DNA of 45,565 nt. Source: Methanosarcinales archaeon (lineage in GTDB: Archaea; Halobacteriota; Syntropharchaeia; Alkanophagales; Methanospirareceae). Shown in pieces: positions 42,316 to 45,565 of the stretch; within the stretch, counting starts at the first letter, position 1; every line of letters begins with the position of its first letter. The position numbers were made by a program, and so were the translations under genes. The notes under the pieces are model-generated. The model was not told the DNA's origin. It did not search any database and was given only the letters and a program-made list of their open reading frames with translations. Where the stretch lies: assembly GCA_030611045.1 (NCBI GenBank), contig JAUWQN010000006.1, positions 1 through 45,565 on the forward strand. Direction: 5' to 3'.

Positions 42316-43335
42316 ATGGCAAAAGGTCTTGATATAGGAACCATGAACATAATTTGTTCGGAAAGAGAGGAAGAAGATGTGGTTTTTACGCAGCAGCGGA
42401 ATGCATTTCTGGAACTCGATTCGAGCGACCTGACGGAGACGATGTTGGACAGTGCAAAGGTACTTTACATCGAGAGGGACGAGCGGATTTACGTATTGGG
42501 TGAGGATGCCTTTAAATTCGCAACGATATTTGGAAAAGATGCGAGAAGACCGATGAGATATGGTATAATAAGTCCTAAGGAGAAGGATGCAATACCCATG
42601 ATAAAGCTGATAGTGGAGCGTGTTTTAGGAGAGCCAGGCTATCGAAACGAGGTACTGTGCATTTCATCGCCAGGCGAACCGATAGATTTAGATATGAACC
42701 CTTTGTATCACAAGAAGATGATGGAAGCGCTGGCAAGGAGAATGGCTTATGAAACGCACGTGATTGACGAGGGTTTGGGCGTGATTTATTCAGAACTTTC
42801 GGATTACAACTTCACTGGATTGGGGATAAGCATGGGTGCGGGTCTCACAAACGTAACGCTCGCCTATTTAGCCACGCCCGTGATGTCATTCAGTATAGGC
42901 AGAGGAGGGGATTGGATTGACGAGCAGGTTTCAATTACGACAGGGTTGCCAAAGGAGCACGTATGTGCAACGAAGGAAAAAGGCTTTAAATTGGGGCTGG
43001 AAGTCGAATATGGAAGTGCTGATGGTGCGCTCTCCATTTATTACGATGCGTTGATGACGTATGTGATAAAGAACCTGAACAGGAAGCTTGCGGAGGTAAC
43101 ACCGCCAAAAGTGGAATTTCCGGTTGCGCTCGCAGGAGGAAGCACTTTGCCAGATGGATTTTTAAAGATGTTCGAGCGGAAATTGAGAGAGGCGGAGCTC
43201 CAAATTGATATATCGAAGATAAGACTTGCTAAAGAGCCGTTGTATTCGGTTGCAAGGGGATGTTTAATAGCAGCGAGAACACACGAAGGGGAAGAGATCG
43301 GGAGTGGAGGAGAAACAGAAGAGGGCGCAGGGTGA
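42316..43335 (+). CDS. Actin/MreB-like ATPase
   Basis: A 339-residue protein of the actin/Hsp70/FtsA superfamily. The first phosphate loop reads GLDIGTMNI, the second GISMGAGLTNVTL at about 172, and the adenosine motif ALAGGSTLPDGF at about 272. The block IGRGGDWIDEQVS resembles the connecting region of MreB/ParM. It is related to archaeal actin-like proteins (salactin-type or MreB-like), but the subfamily is uncertain. It ends in an acidic Gly-rich tail. The gene lies 64 nt after the membrane protein gene, with GGGGAGA before the ATG. Confidence 0.85.
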   Translation: MAKGLDIGTMNIICSEREEEDVVFTQQRNAFLELDSSDLTETMLDSAKVLYIERDERIYVLGEDAFKFATIFGKDARRPMRYGIISPKEKDAIPMIKLIVERVLGEPGYRNEVLCISSPGEPIDLDMNPLYHKKMMEALARRMAYETHVIDEGLGVIYSELSDYNFTGLGISMGAGLTNVTLAYLATPVMSFSIGRGGDWIDEQVSITTGLPKEHVCATKEKGFKLGLEVEYGSADGALSIYYDALMTYVIKNLNRKLAEVTPPKVEFPVALAGGSTLPDGFLKMFERKLREAELQIDISKIRLAKEPLYSVARGCLIAARTHEGEEIGSGGETEEGAG

Positions 43336-43373
43336 AGCATTCATTGTGAAACTACATACTGCCTGTGTCGCCA

Positions 43374-43384
43374 AAAAATATATG
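43374..43384 (+). promoter_or_regulatory. TATA box for RNase P RNA
   Basis: AAAAATATATG lies about 30 nt before the probable 5' end of the RNase P RNA at about 43412, the expected spacing for archaeal initiation. Confidence 0.5.
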
Positions 43385-43411
43385 TAGTAATAGAATAAAG
43401 AGAATTATACA

Positions 43412-43690
43412 TACGGGAGAGAGGAAGGGCAGCTGCCGGTCTTCTTTACTGAGAAGGCTGAGGAAAGTCCCCCCACCATAAGGAGGATACATACAACACG
43501 AACGCCGAGAGGGCGTAAGGCGAGAGTCTTGGCTCTGGTATAGAAACGATACCGTGCCATACCAACGTGATGATTCCGAAAGGATGAATTCGTATGGTTG
43601 CGGATGGAACGACCAACCTCGTGGGTGCAAGCCTGAGGAAGGCGCGAAGATAAATGCTGCCGAAACAGAAGGGGGCTTACTCTCCCCACT
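43412..43690 (+). ncRNA. rnpB: RNase P RNA
   Basis: The catalytic RNA of RNase P, which cuts the 5' leader from tRNA precursors. The universally conserved GAGGAAAGTCC (CR-I) is at 43460-43470. AGATAAATGCTGCC, matching CR-IV, is at about 43647-43661, and ACAGAAGGGGGCTTAC (CR-V) at 43665-43680. The ends pair as P1: GGGAGAG (43415-43421) with CTCTCCC (43680-43686). The length of about 275 nt is on the short side for archaeal type A and could mean a trimmed structure. It faces the RNase Z gene. Confidence 0.93.
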
Positions 43691-43743
43691 CCCTGTCAAA
43701 GGATCTTTTTGGAGGCGTGATTTTACATTTTTCGATTCGCACG

Positions 43744-44673
43744 TTATTCTTTATCTCTATATCCAACTTCTATCGTCATTAAATCACTCGCAACTTCAGT
43801 GTTCTCGAACACCTGCCGTGCTTCTTCCCGCAGCTTACGTGCACCATCTAAATCGGAATATCGTGCGCTGAGATGCGTGAGGATGAGCTTTCTCACCGAT
43901 GCTTTCTTTGCCACTTCCGCTGCTTCTAAAGCGGTTGAATGCATGTAATCAATTGCATATTCCTTCGTCTCATCTGATAGCGTGCCATCATGTATCAACA
44001 AATCTGCGTTCTTACTCGCCTCTATCACGCTCTCACACGGTCTCGTATCACCGGTATACACAATTTTCCTGCCGGGTCTCGGGGGTCCTAAGACTTGCTC
44101 AGGCGTTATCTCCTTATCGTCAACGATAATCGAACGCCCTGATTGTAGTCTGGCAAATAGCGGGCCGGGCTTTATGCCGAGTTCTATTGCTCTTTCTCTG
44201 TTAAATCTACCAGGTCGCATATCTTCCTCAAGCACATAGCCGATGCTAACCACGTTGTGCACCGTTTTTACCGTTCGTATCTCATAGTCCGCTCTTCTTA
44301 CAACATCCCCTGGTTCCAGTTCTATTGCTTTCACGTCAAAACTCCTGCCTGCATAACCCAACGCGAGGAGATGGTAGAGGAATTTATCCACGTGCCGCGG
44401 ACCGTAGATCTCCAAAGGCTCCTTTCTATCTTGCAGCGCCATCGTCTGTAATAGACCAGGAATGCCGAGCACATGGTCTGCATGGAAATGCGTGATGAAG
44501 ATAGCAGTTATCTTCATGCCTGTCTTTGCTCGCATCATCTGCTGCTGCGCACCTTCGCCGCAATCAAACAGCATCACCTCGCCTTTCCTATTCACCGCTA
44601 TCGCAGATGGAGTCCTGTTCGGCGTGGGCGTCGAGCCACCGGTTCCTAAAAATGTTATTCGTAGCATAGACAA
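43744..44673 (-). CDS. rnz: Ribonuclease Z
   Basis: A 309-residue metallo-beta-lactamase-fold nuclease that removes tRNA 3' trailers. It starts ITFLGTGGSTPTPNRTPSA and has the zinc motif THFHADHVLGIPGLLQ. The exosite region is present (FDCGEGAQQQM, then PGPLFARLQSG), followed by VYTGDTRPCE and LTHLSARYSD. The start may be the second Met (44667). It is convergent with the RNase P RNA gene, so tRNA 5' and 3' processing genes are neighbours. Confidence 0.96.
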   Translation of the reverse strand: MSMLRITFLGTGGSTPTPNRTPSAIAVNRKGEVMLFDCGEGAQQQMMRAKTGMKITAIFITHFHADHVLGIPGLLQTMALQDRKEPLEIYGPRHVDKFLYHLLALGYAGRSFDVKAIELEPGDVVRRADYEIRTVKTVHNVVSIGYVLEEDMRPGRFNRERAIELGIKPGPLFARLQSGRSIIVDDKEITPEQVLGPPRPGRKIVYTGDTRPCESVIEASKNADLLIHDGTLSDETKEYAIDYMHSTALEAAEVAKKASVRKLILTHLSARYSDLDGARKLREEARQVFENTEVASDLMTIEVGYRDKE

Positions 44674-44677
44674 ATCT

Positions 44678-44692
44678 TTCTTTTAAAAAGAA
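44678..44692. repeat. TTCTTTT/AAAAGAA palindrome
   Basis: TTCTTTT A AAAAGAA upstream of the RNase Z gene. Similar T/A palindromes occur at about 187-203, 5704-5727 and 35993-36015, all between genes. Probably termination-related or simply compositional. Confidence 0.35.
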
Positions 44693-44731
44693 CGCTTTAC
44701 TAAAGAAAAGCTTATTGAGAATATGCACCAC

Positions 44732-45565
44732 TTACACGATTTCAATACCATATTCCGCCCCGGTCATGGTTAGCTCTCTTTTCAGCTCCTTCAAAAAGAT
44801 CTTAAATGATTTGATGGCAGAATCAGCCCATTCAGCGAGCTTTTCCATGGGCATTTCCAATTCTTTCTCCGTTTCGTTCTGGCTGACGACCCCGAACTGC
44901 GTTACTTCCTCCCAATTCTCCTCTAAATATTTGAAGAGAGACGCTGATGCGAAATGCACAGGAACCAGTGGATGGAGTGCAGAAAGGCCAATAATCAATT
45001 GCCTTTCCTGTTCCACTTCTTCAGTAGAAATGCAAGACCACTGTATCGCTTTCATACGCGCTTCTTCGTGGATTGCACCCTTCAGCTCTAAGCTGAGGGT
45101 TTTGACGTTATTCACGGTTAAATCTCTGTAGATTTCGCCTTGGGCAAGTTCGTGTTCGAGCATGTATCTCAGCATGTTTTTGGTTGCGGATTTAAGATAC
45201 TCTTCGTTCATTGCAATGACGGAAAACCACAAGCCGTGAAGTGAGAATCGGCGGTACATTGCAGCGCCGTAATCTAACGACCCCATGTGAGGTGCTAATA
45301 TAGAAGGTGCGAAAATAACGGCTTCGGTTTTTAACAAAATGATATTCTTGAGACGCTCTTTGCCAATGAGCCGTTCGATTGTTTCTTCCTCGTCGTATTC
45401 AAGCGGAACATGCATAGCGGCAGGATGGTTGAGGTATTTTTCGTACGATTTAATAATTTGATTTGTTCTACCGGGGTAGAGCTTCTTTAGCTCCGCTGCT
45501 ATTTCCTTTGCTTCTACCTGCAACCAGGCGATATACTCCGCATCGCCTTTCCTTCGTAGTTCCTC
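44732..45565 (-). CDS. Unknown protein, 5' end beyond the window
   Basis: The frame is open to the right edge, so this is the C-terminal part: at least 277 residues. An apparent TTG start at 45523 is not needed. The protein is soluble and mostly helical. Notable stretches are LKTEAVIFAPSILAPHMGSLDYGAAMYRRFSLHG and MLEHELAQGEIYRDL, with a His/Glu group that might bind metal. I do not recognise the family. It lies 58 nt upstream of the RNase Z gene on the same strand and may share its transcript. Confidence 0.6.
   Translation of the reverse strand, partial: EELRRKGDAEYIAWLQVEAKEIAAELKKLYPGRTNQIIKSYEKYLNHPAAMHVPLEYDEEETIERLIGKERLKNIILLKTEAVIFAPSILAPHMGSLDYGAAMYRRFSLHGLWFSVIAMNEEYLKSATKNMLRYMLEHELAQGEIYRDLTVNNVKTLSLELKGAIHEEARMKAIQWSCISTEEVEQERQLIIGLSALHPLVPVHFASASLFKYLEENWEEVTQFGVVSQNETEKELEMPMEKLAEWADSAIKSFKIFLKELKRELTMTGAEYGIEIV

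Noticed and set aside
43352-43699. Frames on both strands within the RNase P RNA
   Set aside because: The conserved RNase P RNA segments and P1 pairing explain this sequence; no protein is supported.
1-45565. CRISPR array, insertion sequence or prophage
   Set aside because: I saw no regularly spaced direct repeats, transposase, integrase or phage structural genes.

Overview
The window is archaeal, from a euryarchaeon with methanogen-type C1 metabolism. It encodes Ftr (formylmethanofuran:H4MPT formyltransferase), the F420 enzymes CofC and CofH, archaeal RNA polymerase subunit Rpo3, MCM helicase, aIF1A, Rio1, Cbf5, FtsZ and an archaeal RNase P RNA. TATA boxes preceded by a CCGAAAAG element are visible. 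Methanogenesis-type genes next to HdrA-like and exported molybdenum oxidoreductases suggest an ANME-1 (Methanophagales) or Syntrophoarchaeia-like lineage. That assignment is inference; no mcr or rRNA gene lies in the window.

Layout. 0.2-1.5 kb: an RNase III gene (unusual in archaea) butts against a broken VapBC toxin-antitoxin pair. 1.6-6.8 kb, minus strand: ftr, cofC, then rpo3, rps11, rps4, rps13, an intron-containing tRNA-Ser(GGA) and cbf5. The cbf5 stop codon lies inside the tRNA gene. Two matching double hairpins sit about 19-22 nt upstream of the rps13 and rpo3 starts. 6.8-13.3 kb: an Xre regulator with three DUF2178-like membrane proteins, divergent from an ABC exporter and a NEW3-type surface protein, with decayed small genes on both flanks. 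13.4-16.3 kb: cofH, a PurM-like protein (probable methanogenesis marker 2) and a HAD protein. 16.4-18.6 kb: mcm.

18.8-30.0 kb is a respiratory redox island on the plus strand. It holds an HdrA-like/MvhD-like multi-cluster iron-sulfur fusion, a TorD-type chaperone and an Lrp regulator interrupted by an in-frame TGA. These are followed by a Tat-exported molybdopterin enzyme with its ferredoxin subunit. A second Tat-exported enzyme of formate-dehydrogenase-N type follows (Cys where homologues often have Sec), with its four-cluster subunit and a DmsC-like anchor, and the island ends in a strong terminator.

30-45.5 kb is mostly informational and housekeeping. It contains decarboxylase, pcm, KH/Rio1/aIF1A, a GTPase-DUF2073-zinc-ribbon trio resembling the archaeal vesicle genes arvABC, hisC, nadA, a DUF123 nuclease, trmI and pmbA/tldE. 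An ftsZ - membrane protein - actin-like ATPase cluster follows, then RNase P RNA convergent with RNase Z. A gene of unknown function runs off the right edge.

Most interesting loci: the HdrA-like fusion with two exported molybdoenzymes, the FtsZ/actin-like cluster, the interrupted Lrp gene, the cbf5/tRNA overlap and the paired leader hairpins.
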